Positions 35,328 to 44,467 are shown, numbered from the stretch's first letter. The stretch: DNA of 64,000 bases from Verrucomicrobiota bacterium (GCA_016222825.1 JACRQF010000009.1:744001-808000); one strand, 5' to 3'. Numbers and translations are program-made. The notes: a model not told the origin generated them from the sequence alone.

Positions 35328-36632
35328 ATGAAACCCACGCTGCGCATCCTGGCCGTGCCGAATGAGGATGGATTCGGTCCCTCCGCGCTGCTCTCCTATG
35401 TCGTGAAGGAACTGCTCGCGCAGCAGCCCGACAGCCATGCGACAATCTGGAATCGGTCACGCGCCGACTACAACCGAAGCCTTTACCGCGACCTCGTCGC
35501 CGGTGGCCGCGCGAACGTCGAGCCGGTCAACAATCTCATCCAACTCGCCAAAGACGCGTCCACCGGCGAAGTCTCCATCGCCGGCACACTCGCGTCAATC
35601 GGCGACTACCGCGCCGCGAGCGAACGCTATGCAGTCAGCGCGCGGCCCGGCGACTTCGACCTCGTCGTCGAGTTTGGCGTCCCCGCTGTCGCCCGCTGGG
35701 CGGCAAAGCACGACATTCCGTGCGTCAGCATTTGTGACCACGCTTGGGGACGGACGCTGGAAATGATCTTCGCCAATACCAAGGAGCCGCTGACGGTCCG
35801 CCAGCGCACACAGTGGCGTTCCCTCATTGCAGCAATCCGCCGGGACGAGTCGTTTACGCGGAAGCTGTTTCTCTTCCCAGAGTTCATCTCGCCGCCACTG
35901 TTCCGTGTTCACTGGCAAGGCGTTGCGCCTCGTGCGGTCGTGCGGCGTTTTTCTGGCGTGCTCGGCGGTGCATCTTCTTGGAGCGAACAGAAAACGCGCG
36001 AATATCTCGGTTTCGCCAGGCCGGGCCGTATCGTGATAATTCAGGGCGGCGACACGCCAGCATGGGACGCGATGCTGCAACGGCTAGTGCCTGCTTTCCT
36101 CGACGCCAGCACCAAACTCGAAGCGCAGCGGCTCAACGTGGCGATCTACGTTCCACGCCGCATTGCCGCTCACAGCGCCATCGCGCGGTTGAGCGATCCC
36201 GCTGTTGCGCGCCGTTGTCCGCGTGTCCGCGCATTTGCACCGGTGCCGGGTGGAACGACGCAGGAGCTGTTTCCCCACGTAAACCTGCTCGTCACGCGCG
36301 CCGGCGGCGGCACAGTGAACGATGCCATCGCCTGCCGCACGCCATTCGTTTGCGTGCATGAACGGAGCCAGTCACAGGTAGAAGCCACGCTCGCGACGTG
36401 CGTGCGACACGGCCTGACGCGCGTGGTGGACGGCGAGGCGCTGGAAGCCGATCCGCTGCGCGCTATCCTTGCCGAAGTCAGTCGCGCGCGTGACAACCGG
36501 CGAATGGCGCTCGCCATGAAGGCGATTTCAAATCACGCCGAGCGGGAGCTGGTGCGTGAAATTCTGCGAGGGTTCATGGCACAGCGGATTTCTTCAGGTG
36601 TTTGTCGAAGAACTCCCCGACCATCCGCATGA
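35328..36632 (+). CDS. GT-B glycosyltransferase-like protein (GT28/MurG-like C-terminus)
   Basis: Protein of 434 residues without signal peptide. The C-terminal half has the nucleotide-sugar-binding pattern of GT28/UDP-glycosyltransferases: VIIQGGDTPAW, FPHVNLLVTRAGGGTVNDAI (about 320-340), ACRTPFVCVHERSQSQVEAT. It probably moves a sugar from a nucleotide donor to an unknown acceptor. GGGAA lies about 6 bases before ATG 35328. The last about 20 residues (GVCRRTPRPSA end) are read through the antisense of a decayed gene (36574-36730), so the original C-terminus may have been shorter. Confidence 0.68.
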   Translation: MKPTLRILAVPNEDGFGPSALLSYVVKELLAQQPDSHATIWNRSRADYNRSLYRDLVAGGRANVEPVNNLIQLAKDASTGEVSIAGTLASIGDYRAASERYAVSARPGDFDLVVEFGVPAVARWAAKHDIPCVSICDHAWGRTLEMIFANTKEPLTVRQRTQWRSLIAAIRRDESFTRKLFLFPEFISPPLFRVHWQGVAPRAVVRRFSGVLGGASSWSEQKTREYLGFARPGRIVIIQGGDTPAWDAMLQRLVPAFLDASTKLEAQRLNVAIYVPRRIAAHSAIARLSDPAVARRCPRVRAFAPVPGGTTQELFPHVNLLVTRAGGGTVNDAIACRTPFVCVHERSQSQVEATLATCVRHGLTRVVDGEALEADPLRAILAEVSRARDNRRMALAMKAISNHAERELVREILRGFMAQRISSGVCRRTPRPSA

Positions 36633-36730
36633 TCTCCGGCCTGCCGAAGCCGTTGTTGAGCTTTAGTTGTCACGGCAAGCAGAGAGAGTAGCGTAGCCAG
36701 GCGGATGAGCAAGCGGCTGGTTGTTTTCAC
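36574..36730 (-). pseudogene. Remnant of a secreted enzyme (internal deletion, probably an alpha/beta hydrolase)
   Basis: From GTG 36730 a good Sec signal is encoded (MKTTSRLLIRLATLLSLLAV, then TTKA). Directly after it the other frame gives a typical hydrolase tail (GFGRPEIMRMVGEFFDKHLK, ending at a TGA at 36574-36576). The two parts are joined at about 36660 with a +1 shift and nothing between, as if the middle of the gene had been deleted. The tail pattern is common in dienelactone-hydrolase or acetyl-xylan-esterase-like proteins. It overlaps the end of the glycosyltransferase gene on the other strand. Confidence 0.45.
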
Positions 36731-36820
36731 AATCGTCTTGTCGGCGCGTTTCGCGCGACATCGCTACAACGCGCCGGTCGCCGGGCTTATTGGTGCCCGG
36801 GGCCTCAATCCATCGGCAAC

Positions 36821-39800
36821 TCAGGGCAGTCGCTGCACGACGCAGCCGATGCCCTTCGGCTCCAGTTCCGGCGCGAGCAGGGCGAAACCGTCCCGCATCT
36901 CCGGCATGAGCGGTTTCCCATTCCACGCGTCCTCATACTTCGCGCCGCGGACGTGCTTCACGCGCAACACGGGTTTGCTCACGCTGCGACCGTTGGCGTT
37001 GTAAAGCGTCCAGACGTTTTCCTTGGGCGCGCGGAAGAGGTTTGCGAAGACGCCGCTGACCTCGGTGGGCACGAACGGGACGACGTCGCGCGAGGCGAAC
37101 GCTTCGCGGTGCGCGCACTGGACCTCAATGGCGCGCTTGAGGAAGGCCAGCGACGGCGCGTCCATGTAAGGCAGGCCCGGCACGCCGACGCGATACACCT
37201 CGCCGTTGAAGAACGGGAACTTGAACAGCCACCAGTTCCCCGCGCGGGTGGTGACGTAGTGGATGATGTGAAACTGTTTGAAATCAGGGAACGCGAACCG
37301 CGGCAAGTCAATGAAGTGCGGCACGAGCGATTCCTCGTCGGCGCTCCAGAGGGCCTGATACGTGATGGAGCCGTCCAGAATCTGCCGGCTCACCTCGGCG
37401 GGCGGGTATTCCGTGTAGAGCGCCACGTCGCGGCCAACGGCTTCACGAATCCGCCTCAGCATCGCGACCTCGCCCGCGTAAGGAATCTCATAGCCGTTGT
37501 GCCCGTGATCCTTCGCGAAACAGATCCATCGCCCGTCCGTTGAGCCGAACTCATCCACATACATGATCTTCGGCCGCAGTTCGTCCTGAACGCGGCGATA
37601 CGCGGCGCTCAGATAATTCTGCCAGCCTTTCTGGTAAGGACACTCGTTGAAGGCGTCATAGACGGGGACATGTTGCGGCGAGCCATCGGGGCGTTTCATC
37701 GCCCACTCTTTCGCGCGCGAACCGGCGAACTGCCCTTTTCCGCTGCTCAGGTAGCCGTCGAGATAGAGACTGACCGCGATGCCGCTGTCCTGCACGCGCC
37801 GGATGTTTTCCCTGAAATGTTCCAGCCCGCCGACAGTCTCGTCGTAGTGATCGTAGTCGCCCCAGTCGCCGTATCGCTTCGACGCCGACCAGCCGAAAAG
37901 GTGCGTGTAGTCGCACAAGCCGATGTGCTTGAGCATCAAGTCCACCGCCGGCCTGACCGCGCCGCGCTCCTGCGGACTGCTGCGGCCGTCGTAGTGGGCG
38001 CTGCCGCTGGCCAGCGCGAACGCGCGCTCAAACCAAGGCTTCCGCGGCGCGACCGGCTTGAACCACGTCTTCAGCCAGCCGGTGTAGGTGGCGAAGATCG
38101 CGCGCCAGTCGCCCTCGCACAACACCAACGCCGCCTCGGTCGCCACGAAGCTGCCGCCCGGTGCGAGGTCGCGCTCGACATACTCGGGGTGCCATTCGCC
38201 ACCGTCGTCGGTCTTGGCGATGTTGATGAAATGATGCTGTGCGACCGTGTCGTGCGTGAGGCAGGCGAGCGCCAAGCCGACCTTCGGGTTGAAAAAGCCG
38301 TCCACTTGCAGCGGGTGGCGTTCGCCCAATGGTTCGCGGAAACGGACGTTGGCCGAGTGGATGATGCCGCCACGTTTTCCGAACAGATACCAGGTGTCGG
38401 CCGCGCTGCCGATGCGAACGTTGCGCAGGACGGGGAAATGCAGCGTTGCCGTAACCGGCGCGTCGCCGGTGTTGGTGAGCGTCATCCGCAACCGCAACTC
38501 GTTGCCGCGTCCAGGGGCGCACTCCACGCGCGCCGCAAGCTTGGCCTTCGCATTGCGCAGGAGGAAGCGGCGACCCGCTCCGACCGCTTCCATCTTTTCC
38601 AGCAACCAATCCTCCGCACCGAGCCGCCGTCCTGCCATCTCCACCTCGAACACGGGACCGTCATCGCACAAGAACAGTTCCTTCGACCCGGCCGCGCGAC
38701 ACTGCGACCATTTCAGTCCGGCGGACGTGTCGAAGCGCGCCTGCAACGCGCCCGCGTTGACAACCGGTTCGGACGCGCGCGACGAAGCTGCGCGCGCGCG
38801 CGCCAACGCGTGACGGGGCGGCGACGGATAAGCCAGGTGATCCCAATTCGGCTCCTTCACGCGCGGCGTGTCCTGTCGCATCGTCGCGGCGACAATCGCG
38901 AAGTTCGCCGTCTGCATCCGGTCGTGCAGGACCAACTCCGTCGCCCGTCGCGCCGGGTCAGGATGAACCACGTTCACGCCCAGCCCGCGCTTCATGCCCC
39001 AACGGCCCGTGGCGGCATCGAGCGGCAGCACGCGGTCCGACGGCCCTGAGTCGTAGCGAATCTCGTAGAAGACCTTCTCCGGCACATCCAGCGTTTCCTG
39101 CGGCTTGGGATGCTTCCAGTCAACGCCCCACGGCTCCGTCGGCGGCGCGGTATTCGCCGTGAGCAGATAAACCTCGCGCACGTTGGCCGGCAGCTTGAGC
39201 GTCAGCGTGCCGAAGTTGGCCGTGCCGCTCTGCGTGACTTGGCCGGCTTCCGGCGGCACTTCAAACGGCACGTCCGCAACGGTCACGTGCGGCGACTCGA
39301 ACCACCCCGTCAATCCCATGCGCTGAAGCAGGAACGACGACGCACTGCCGTTCGCGACGCGAACCGGTTCCGCGACAAACCCGTCTTTTCCCGCCGGCCA
39401 CGGTGCGTCCCGTCGTTCGTGAGCCAGCGATTCCTCGATCTTCCAGCGGGCAGGACGCGAAGTGAACCGTATCGTGTCCAGAGTCAGCTTCGCCTCTCCG
39501 CTCAAGCAATCCAGCCCGACAGCGAGTTGCGTGGCGGTGAACGTCTCGCCAAGCTTCAAGCTGATGTTGTGCCACGCGCCATCGGCCCGGATGTCCTTCG
39601 CGAAAATCGGAGCCGTTGATCGCCGGTTCGTGCCGGACTGATTGTTGCCAAGCCAGAGCGCGTAAGTGGCGCCCACCAAGTCGCCCGACGCCTTGCAGCG
39701 AACCGACACGTAGGGCGTCGTCGCGAGATCAACCGGCTGTGGCAACGTCATCAGCCACCGCATGCCCTTGCCACCGCCGCGCACGACAAACGTCGTTGCG

Positions 39801-40453
39801 CTGCCTTCCTGTTTCGCCTCGGAGTTTGCGGCTGGCGTCCGCGTCCAGCCGGCTTGAGGTGCCATCGCGCCCGCCGTCCGCCAATCCACGACGACGACCT
39901 TGTCCTTCATGCGCTTCGGCGACGCTGCGACCCTCGCGTCCACAGGCAAATCGTTTGCAAACCAAATTCGGCCAACCGTCAACCGTGCGCTGCCGCTCTT
40001 GTCCACGACCACCTTGATCACAAGCCTGTGCGTGATCTCCAGCGGCTCCACCGCCGCCAAGTCCACCGCCAGCGTATGCCACTGGCCATCCGATTTGACT
40101 TGGTCTGCCAGCGCATACGCCCGTCCGCCAACCGTCCCCTCTTCGCCGTGCAGGAAATAGTGACTTGGCGTCGTGACCATCCCGGCCGCTTTGTAACGAA
40201 CCAGCAGATAACGCTCATCGCCGCTGACGCCGTAACTTCCCAGGTCGAGCATCCACGGCATTTCGGTGTTCGCCCCCTCGGCCGTGAACACAAGCCCCTC
40301 CTTGTCGCGGCTCGCCTCGAACTTTGCAGGCCGCTTCTGGACCCAACCGACACAAGCTGTCCATCGCTCCGCCGAGGTCGCGTCAATCACCGGTTCGGCA
40401 GCCGCCGCCAGCGCCGCGGTCAAGATCCAGAGTGCCGTCGTCGCTGTCTTCAA
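36821..40453 (-). CDS. Very large secreted glycoside-hydrolase-like protein (DUF6259-like barrel)
   Basis: Protein of 1210 residues. It starts with TTG 40453 (GGCGGAA upstream; AT-poor Sec signal MKTATTALWILTAALAAAA). Two jelly-roll domains with internal similarity (about 20-170 and 185-335; DGQWHTLAVDL, DGAWHNISLKL) look like carbohydrate-binding modules. A beta-sandwich (about 540-800) and a TIM barrel (about 820-1130: GLCDYTHLFGWSASKRYGDW, VSLYLDGYLSS, IMYVDEFGS, DVALYTEYPPAE) follow. The aspartates and glutamates in these strands are catalytic candidates, but I cannot assign them. The likely role is attack on a polysaccharide outside the cell. Confidence 0.7.
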   Translation of the reverse strand: MKTATTALWILTAALAAAAEPVIDATSAERWTACVGWVQKRPAKFEASRDKEGLVFTAEGANTEMPWMLDLGSYGVSGDERYLLVRYKAAGMVTTPSHYFLHGEEGTVGGRAYALADQVKSDGQWHTLAVDLAAVEPLEITHRLVIKVVVDKSGSARLTVGRIWFANDLPVDARVAASPKRMKDKVVVVDWRTAGAMAPQAGWTRTPAANSEAKQEGSATTFVVRGGGKGMRWLMTLPQPVDLATTPYVSVRCKASGDLVGATYALWLGNNQSGTNRRSTAPIFAKDIRADGAWHNISLKLGETFTATQLAVGLDCLSGEAKLTLDTIRFTSRPARWKIEESLAHERRDAPWPAGKDGFVAEPVRVANGSASSFLLQRMGLTGWFESPHVTVADVPFEVPPEAGQVTQSGTANFGTLTLKLPANVREVYLLTANTAPPTEPWGVDWKHPKPQETLDVPEKVFYEIRYDSGPSDRVLPLDAATGRWGMKRGLGVNVVHPDPARRATELVLHDRMQTANFAIVAATMRQDTPRVKEPNWDHLAYPSPPRHALARARAASSRASEPVVNAGALQARFDTSAGLKWSQCRAAGSKELFLCDDGPVFEVEMAGRRLGAEDWLLEKMEAVGAGRRFLLRNAKAKLAARVECAPGRGNELRLRMTLTNTGDAPVTATLHFPVLRNVRIGSAADTWYLFGKRGGIIHSANVRFREPLGERHPLQVDGFFNPKVGLALACLTHDTVAQHHFINIAKTDDGGEWHPEYVERDLAPGGSFVATEAALVLCEGDWRAIFATYTGWLKTWFKPVAPRKPWFERAFALASGSAHYDGRSSPQERGAVRPAVDLMLKHIGLCDYTHLFGWSASKRYGDWGDYDHYDETVGGLEHFRENIRRVQDSGIAVSLYLDGYLSSGKGQFAGSRAKEWAMKRPDGSPQHVPVYDAFNECPYQKGWQNYLSAAYRRVQDELRPKIMYVDEFGSTDGRWICFAKDHGHNGYEIPYAGEVAMLRRIREAVGRDVALYTEYPPAEVSRQILDGSITYQALWSADEESLVPHFIDLPRFAFPDFKQFHIIHYVTTRAGNWWLFKFPFFNGEVYRVGVPGLPYMDAPSLAFLKRAIEVQCAHREAFASRDVVPFVPTEVSGVFANLFRAPKENVWTLYNANGRSVSKPVLRVKHVRGAKYEDAWNGKPLMPEMRDGFALLAPELEPKGIGCVVQRLP

Positions 40454-40456
40454 AAA

Positions 40457-42238
40457 TCAGTTCCGCCTCAAGGCGCCTTGCACTGCCAGTATCTGCCGCG
40501 CCACCATCCAGCGATACACGTCGAACTCCGCCGGCGACCAGAGATCGTCGTGTTTGTATTTCAACTGCACGCGGATGGAGTCCCAGACGAACTTGAGTTC
40601 CTGCTCCGCCTTCGCCGCGGCTTCCTGCGCCGCCGGCTTGCCGCCCTTCTTCGCCTCGGCGATGAGTTGCTCCAGCGTGTGGATGTAGCGGTAGTCGTCG
40701 TAGCCTTCGCGATACGCCTCCCACATCGCCACGGGGATCGGCGCGCCGTCGGGTTCGCTGCGGTTGAAAAAGTCCATCGAGGAACCGTCGAGGTAGTTCC
40801 ACGGATTGCCGGCGCTGGCCTGATAAATCCACGGGTTGAGCGTGAGAAACCCGCTGCGCCAGAAACCGAAGCCGTAGGTCATCCGCGCGCCGGTCACGGG
40901 CGTGTGATCGTTCTCGCCGTTGACGTGGTTCGGGTAGCACCAGTATTCGACCTTCCGCGCCTTCATGTCGGCTAGGATCGTCTCGCGGTCCGGCGCGAAC
41001 GGTTGCGTGCTCCACACGTCAATGAACGGCCGCATCGGCTCGAACTGCTCGTGCGTCGGGTCGGCGGTCACGTAGGTCCGCACGCCGGCCGCCTTGCACG
41101 CCTTGAGCACCTTCACCATGAAGTTCACCGACGCCGGGTCGGTGCTTGGCTCGTCCACGGGATAGTAGAGGAACTCCGGCCAGCCGCGCTCCTTCCGGCC
41201 CGCCTCGATGGCCCGGACCATCGCCGTCATCTCGCGGCTGAACTCCTCCGGCGGGTCTTTCACGCCGCGCAGGTGCGAGCCGGGATATTCCTTCATGTAT
41301 TTGGCATAAACGCCGCCGCTGTTGATGCCCATGACCATCGGGCCGACGAAGCCATGCTTCCGCCACATCGCGACCTTCTCGGCCAGCGTGTCCCACTTGA
41401 TGTCGAACTTCCCATCCTTGTCGGCGGCGGGGCACCAGAGCGAGAGCACCGCGTTGCGCGTGCCGTGGGCGACCATGTCGGCGTGCTCCAGGTCGGCCTT
41501 GCGGCGGAAATACTCGCGCGAAACGTCGTCCTTCGCCTCGGCGGCGCGGTCGAGCGGATGATGGTAGTAGATGCCGAAGAGTTTCGTCGGATCCTCGCGG
41601 AGCTTGAACGGCAGCACGCGCAACTTGATCGGCACGACGGCCTTGCCGCCGGTGCTGGTGAACGTGACGCTGCCGCGATACTCACCCGCAGGCGCGTTGT
41701 CGGGCACGCGGAGGGTCAGCCAGAAACGCGCGTTCTCGCCGGCTTTCAGGGCGTCCGCGTAGAGGCAGCCGCGATCAAATCGCTCCAGCACGTCCGGCAC
41801 GACGCGGCAGCGGTGGAGCACCGTGTAGTTCGGCCGCGCGAGCATGTAGCGGACGCGGCGCACCTCGATGTCCTTCGCAGGCACCGGGCCGACGGCGCTG
41901 ACGCTGATGTTCACATCCGTGAGGTCGCGCAGTGGGCGGACGATGAAGTTCACCGGCTCGAACTCGCCCGGCGTCGCGAACGCGCGCAGTTCGGGGTTGA
42001 GGTCTTCAGCGCGAGGGCTGGTGTGCGGATAAACGCATTCCAGATAGTGCCGCGACCAGACGGCGAAGCCGCGCTTCTCGTCCGCGGCGCTGAGCTTCGG
42101 CATCGGGCCGGTTGGCGGCTCCGGCTCCTGCTTCCACTTTGCCCATTGCTCCGGCGGCATGCGGAAGGTCCATTCCTCGAACGGCGCGATGATCTCCTTC
42201 TGGACGCGCGCCGCGTCGGCATCGGTCCACGCCATCAC
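40457..42238 (-). CDS. DUF4091/GH123-like glycoside hydrolase, C-terminal part after in-frame TGA
   Basis: 593 residues from a GTG/ATG at 42238. The same reading frame continues upstream without shift to a TGA at 42332-42334 and beyond it to a signal peptide, so this is very probably the larger part of one protein of about 766 residues. A beta-sandwich (about 80-205) precedes a barrel in which FLYYPVDEPSTD carries the Asp-Glu pair expected of GH123-like N-acetylgalactosaminidases. DUF4091 lies at the end (YGFGFWRSGFLTLNPWIYQ, WEAYREGYDDYRYI). Translation from the internal start would give a cytoplasmic, signal-less product. The large DUF6259-like gene follows after 3 bases. Confidence 0.75.
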   Translation of the reverse strand: MMAWTDADAARVQKEIIAPFEEWTFRMPPEQWAKWKQEPEPPTGPMPKLSAADEKRGFAVWSRHYLECVYPHTSPRAEDLNPELRAFATPGEFEPVNFIVRPLRDLTDVNISVSAVGPVPAKDIEVRRVRYMLARPNYTVLHRCRVVPDVLERFDRGCLYADALKAGENARFWLTLRVPDNAPAGEYRGSVTFTSTGGKAVVPIKLRVLPFKLREDPTKLFGIYYHHPLDRAAEAKDDVSREYFRRKADLEHADMVAHGTRNAVLSLWCPAADKDGKFDIKWDTLAEKVAMWRKHGFVGPMVMGINSGGVYAKYMKEYPGSHLRGVKDPPEEFSREMTAMVRAIEAGRKERGWPEFLYYPVDEPSTDPASVNFMVKVLKACKAAGVRTYVTADPTHEQFEPMRPFIDVWSTQPFAPDRETILADMKARKVEYWCYPNHVNGENDHTPVTGARMTYGFGFWRSGFLTLNPWIYQASAGNPWNYLDGSSMDFFNRSEPDGAPIPVAMWEAYREGYDDYRYIHTLEQLIAEAKKGGKPAAQEAAAKAEQELKFVWDSIRVQLKYKHDDLWSPAEFDVYRWMVARQILAVQGALRRN

Positions 42239-42331
42239 GGCGTTGACGACCCATTTACTGCGCGGCGTGAACTTGATGGCAAGCGGCTCCTTCCCAACCG
42301 TGGCGCGGAACCGCAGCGTGCGGAACTGGTA

Positions 42332-42334
42332 TCA
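42332..42334 (-). other. In-frame TGA codon inside the DUF4091 gene
   Basis: The codons read GAA GGC TGA TAC CAG on the minus strand. Upstream (signal peptide plus beta domain) and downstream (YQFRTLRFRATVGKEPL) are in the same frame, and both look like real protein. A TGG tryptophan codon one base away would restore the gene. Confidence 0.75.
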
Positions 42335-42760
42335 GCCTTCGATCTGCATGCGCTGCGTCTGCTTGCCGACTTGCACGGTGAAGTCGAAAAACTGCGCGCG
42401 ATACTTCGAGTCGCTCGTGCCGCAGACGATGTGGAGGTTGTAGTCGCCCGGCGGCGCGGAGATCAGATATGCGTTCGCAGTTTCGCCAATGACGGCGTCT
42501 TCGGTGATCGGGTTGGTCCAGATGGGTGGCTGCTCCATGCGGCCACGCCTCTTGTCCTCGACCATCTCGCGGTAGGCGCGCGCCGAAGCAGTGAGACCAT
42601 CCTTGCTCTGCCAGCCATCGCTCTTGGGCGTGACCTGCGTGAAGCCGCTCCAGACTTCCGACTTCTCCGTGCCCATGTCGTAGAGCAGCGGCGCGGCTTG
42701 GGCGGTGGCGGCGAGGGCGAGAGCGGGAATAGCGCGTAATGCGTGATGCGTAAGGAGCAT
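42332..42760 (-). CDS. DUF4091 protein, N-terminal part before in-frame TGA
   Basis: 142 codons ending at the TGA. ATG 42760 has GGAGG 8 bases upstream; ATG 42766 would share ATGA with the preceding gene. A Sec signal (LTHHALRAIPALALAATAQA) leads into a beta-rich module (SEVWSGFTQVTPK, APPGDYNLHIVCGTSD, FFDFTVQVGKQTQRMQIEG) such as often opens DUF4091 proteins. Alone it would be a small secreted protein. Read with the next frame section it forms the natural N-terminus of the 40457-42238 product. Confidence 0.65.
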   Translation of the reverse strand: MLLTHHALRAIPALALAATAQAAPLLYDMGTEKSEVWSGFTQVTPKSDGWQSKDGLTASARAYREMVEDKRRGRMEQPPIWTNPITEDAVIGETANAYLISAPPGDYNLHIVCGTSDSKYRAQFFDFTVQVGKQTQRMQIEG

Positions 42761-42762
42761 GG

Positions 42763-43638
42763 TCATTTCCTCCACGGCGATTCAACGAGGCGGACTTTGG
42801 CGCTGGCGGGCTGAGGGTTGCCGGCGACGCGTGCGGTTAATGCGTAGTCGCCCGGCGGCAGCTTCTTGCCGCCGAGGTCGAGCGCGAGGCGCTGCGGGCC
42901 GCGCTCGGCGGAGGCGATGGCCTGCGCGACAGATTGGCCGTCCCGGCGAAGCTCGCATGTCACTTCGGCGCGCTGGCCGGGCTGGATGCCGGCGAGCTTG
43001 AGCTTCACCGGCAGGACGCGCGCGCCAGCGAACATCACCGCCGTTTCCGCCGCGAACTCCAGGATCGTCGGCTGCGCGTAGCGGAGCAGCGCGAGATCGT
43101 CAACGAACAAGTCGAGTTGGTCCGCGTGCTTGTAGTTTGCCTCTCCGATATGGAATTGGATGTTTCGCACGTCGGCGGGATTGGGCAACGACGACACCGG
43201 CACCATGATTTCCACCCACTCGCCTTTCTTCAACTCCGCCAGCGGCCGGTGCAGCGCCGTGGCTTTGTCGGGCGCCTGGATGCCGAGACCGACCGGCTCC
43301 TTCGGCAGCGCCGCGCGCGTCGTGTCGGTGTAGATCCATGCATGCAGGAAATCCCACGCCGACCAGTCGCGCTGCGGGCCTTCGGGGATGGCGCGGCCGA
43401 AACGCGGCCAGCCGATGGGATAGTTCTTCTCGCCGGCGTAGTAATCCACCGTGACGTGCCAGTGGAGGGCCGCCGGCCCCACCTTCACGCGCGCAGTGGA
43501 AAGCTCGACGGTGGATTCCGCCGGCGACCAGCCTTTGGCCGACGCGCCGCAGAACAGAAGTTGTTTTTCCATCACCGGCGACTGCGCAAACACCGCCGCG
43601 GTCGCCGCCAAGATGACTGCCAGGATGATTGGCCTCAC
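42763..43638 (-). CDS. Secreted beta-sandwich protein, sugar-binding-like
   Basis: About 291 residues. A GTG at 43638 begins the Sec signal directly (VRPIILAVILAATAAVFA); a TTG at 43674 in frame would add 12 residues without function. Residues 35-200 resemble CBM11/CIA30-type jelly rolls (HWHVTVDYYAGEKNYPIGWPRFG, LHAWIYTDT, KGEWVEIMVPVSSL, LDLFVDDLALLRY). An Ig-like domain follows (about 205-290; PGQRAEVTCEL, PPGDYALTARV). No catalytic motif is seen. It is the first gene of the third glycan operon and abuts the DUF4091 gene, so it probably binds the glycan those enzymes act on. Confidence 0.65.
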   Translation of the reverse strand: MRPIILAVILAATAAVFAQSPVMEKQLLFCGASAKGWSPAESTVELSTARVKVGPAALHWHVTVDYYAGEKNYPIGWPRFGRAIPEGPQRDWSAWDFLHAWIYTDTTRAALPKEPVGLGIQAPDKATALHRPLAELKKGEWVEIMVPVSSLPNPADVRNIQFHIGEANYKHADQLDLFVDDLALLRYAQPTILEFAAETAVMFAGARVLPVKLKLAGIQPGQRAEVTCELRRDGQSVAQAIASAERGPQRLALDLGGKKLPPGDYALTARVAGNPQPASAKVRLVESPWRK

Positions 43639-43738
43639 GCGCGCATTCTGCGCGAAGCGCGGCCCGAGAGGCAAAGGTTATTTGCGCGACGGCAAATACC
43701 ATCCGGCCCCCTGGAGTCGCATCCCCCAAACGAATGAA

Positions 43739-43760
43739 CGCGGTTGCTTGCGCAACCGCG
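43739..43760. terminator. Hairpin downstream of the 97-residue gene
   Basis: CGCGGTTGC-TTGC-GCAACCGCG forms a perfect 9-bp stem with a 4-base loop, 58 bases beyond the stop of the minus-strand gene at 43818. The following minus-strand bases are only moderately T-rich (TTCATTCGTTT), so termination is plausible but not strong. It could equally be part of the leader of the next operon. Confidence 0.35.
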
Positions 43761-43817
43761 TCCACTCGCTACCTACCTTCCATCCACTACCGGAACGCCC
43801 ATGTCAGGCAGTTTCTG

Positions 43818-44111
43818 CTAGTCACCGCCTCCCGATCGGGGCGTTGAAGATGACGTAGCAACAGTGACGACTGCCTTGACCGCATCCGTCTTGGCGGCGT
43901 CTGCGGTCGCAGTGGCCGTCACCAGCACTGATTGCGAAGCGCCGTTGAGGGCGTTCCGGCCGGGGGTGATCTGGATATGAAAGCCGTGGCTGACGACCGC
44001 CGCGAGGCTGGCCGGCGGGCAGGAGTGACGCGGGGGGGTGTCCTCGCCGGCCATCATCCAACTGTTGATGGCCGCCGGTAATCCCGCGATTCCTTGGGTC
44101 GAGTTCAGCAT
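43818..44111 (-). CDS. Small hypothetical protein (97 aa)
   Basis: ATG 44111 has AAGGA about 8 bases upstream. 97 residues with no signal peptide: a hydrophobic/aromatic first half (GIAGLPAAINSWMMAG, ASLAAVVSHGFHIQITPGR) and a Ser/Thr/Ala-rich second half that ends in glycines. I recognise no family. The composition resembles a surface, repeat-end or low-complexity protein. It is monocistronic between a hairpin on its left and a 356-base non-coding stretch on its right. A real gene is plausible but not certain. Confidence 0.4.
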   Translation of the reverse strand: MLNSTQGIAGLPAAINSWMMAGEDTPPRHSCPPASLAAVVSHGFHIQITPGRNALNGASQSVLVTATATADAAKTDAVKAVVTVATSSSTPRSGGGD

Positions 44112-44467
44112 GGTTGTTATCCTTCTCTTCGTCACAGAAAGGGAGCATGGCTCGTGCCACGGCATCGGGGGCCGCAAACGCCGACGGCTGCGGCGCGCTG
44201 AAACGGCTGTGCAAGTGGGTGGAACACGAACCCAGACCAGTCCCGCGCCCCAAAGGACAGGCGCGCACTCCACGAAGCGAAAGCGCGCTCAGGTGCGCGC
44301 AAGCGCGCAGGGTTGCGCCGCGAGCTGCGGCGGGGCGGCGTTTGAGGGCGCGTTGCCCGACTCAACCGCGCGCAATGCAGCCAGCCAGGAAGCGAGGCGC
44401 GACGAGCAACGAAGCGGCGCGGGGTTTTTTGTTTGACCATTCGGCGGTTGCCGCAGACATTACGCGC
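44112..44467. other. Non-coding stretch between divergent genes
   Basis: 356 bases with no convincing gene. It is very rich in short GCGC/CGCG runs (44265-44345), then GGCGCGGGG followed by TTTTTT and GTTT (44417-44432). That T-run could end leftover transcription or form part of the leader of the signalling genes. No clear -35/-10 pair was seen. Confidence 0.4.

Noticed and set aside
42332-42334. Genome-wide reassignment of TGA to tryptophan
   Set aside because: TGA ends many other genes here, including the ATGA overlaps at 4057, 11918, 20376, 23797, 30317 and 33490, so it is read as stop.
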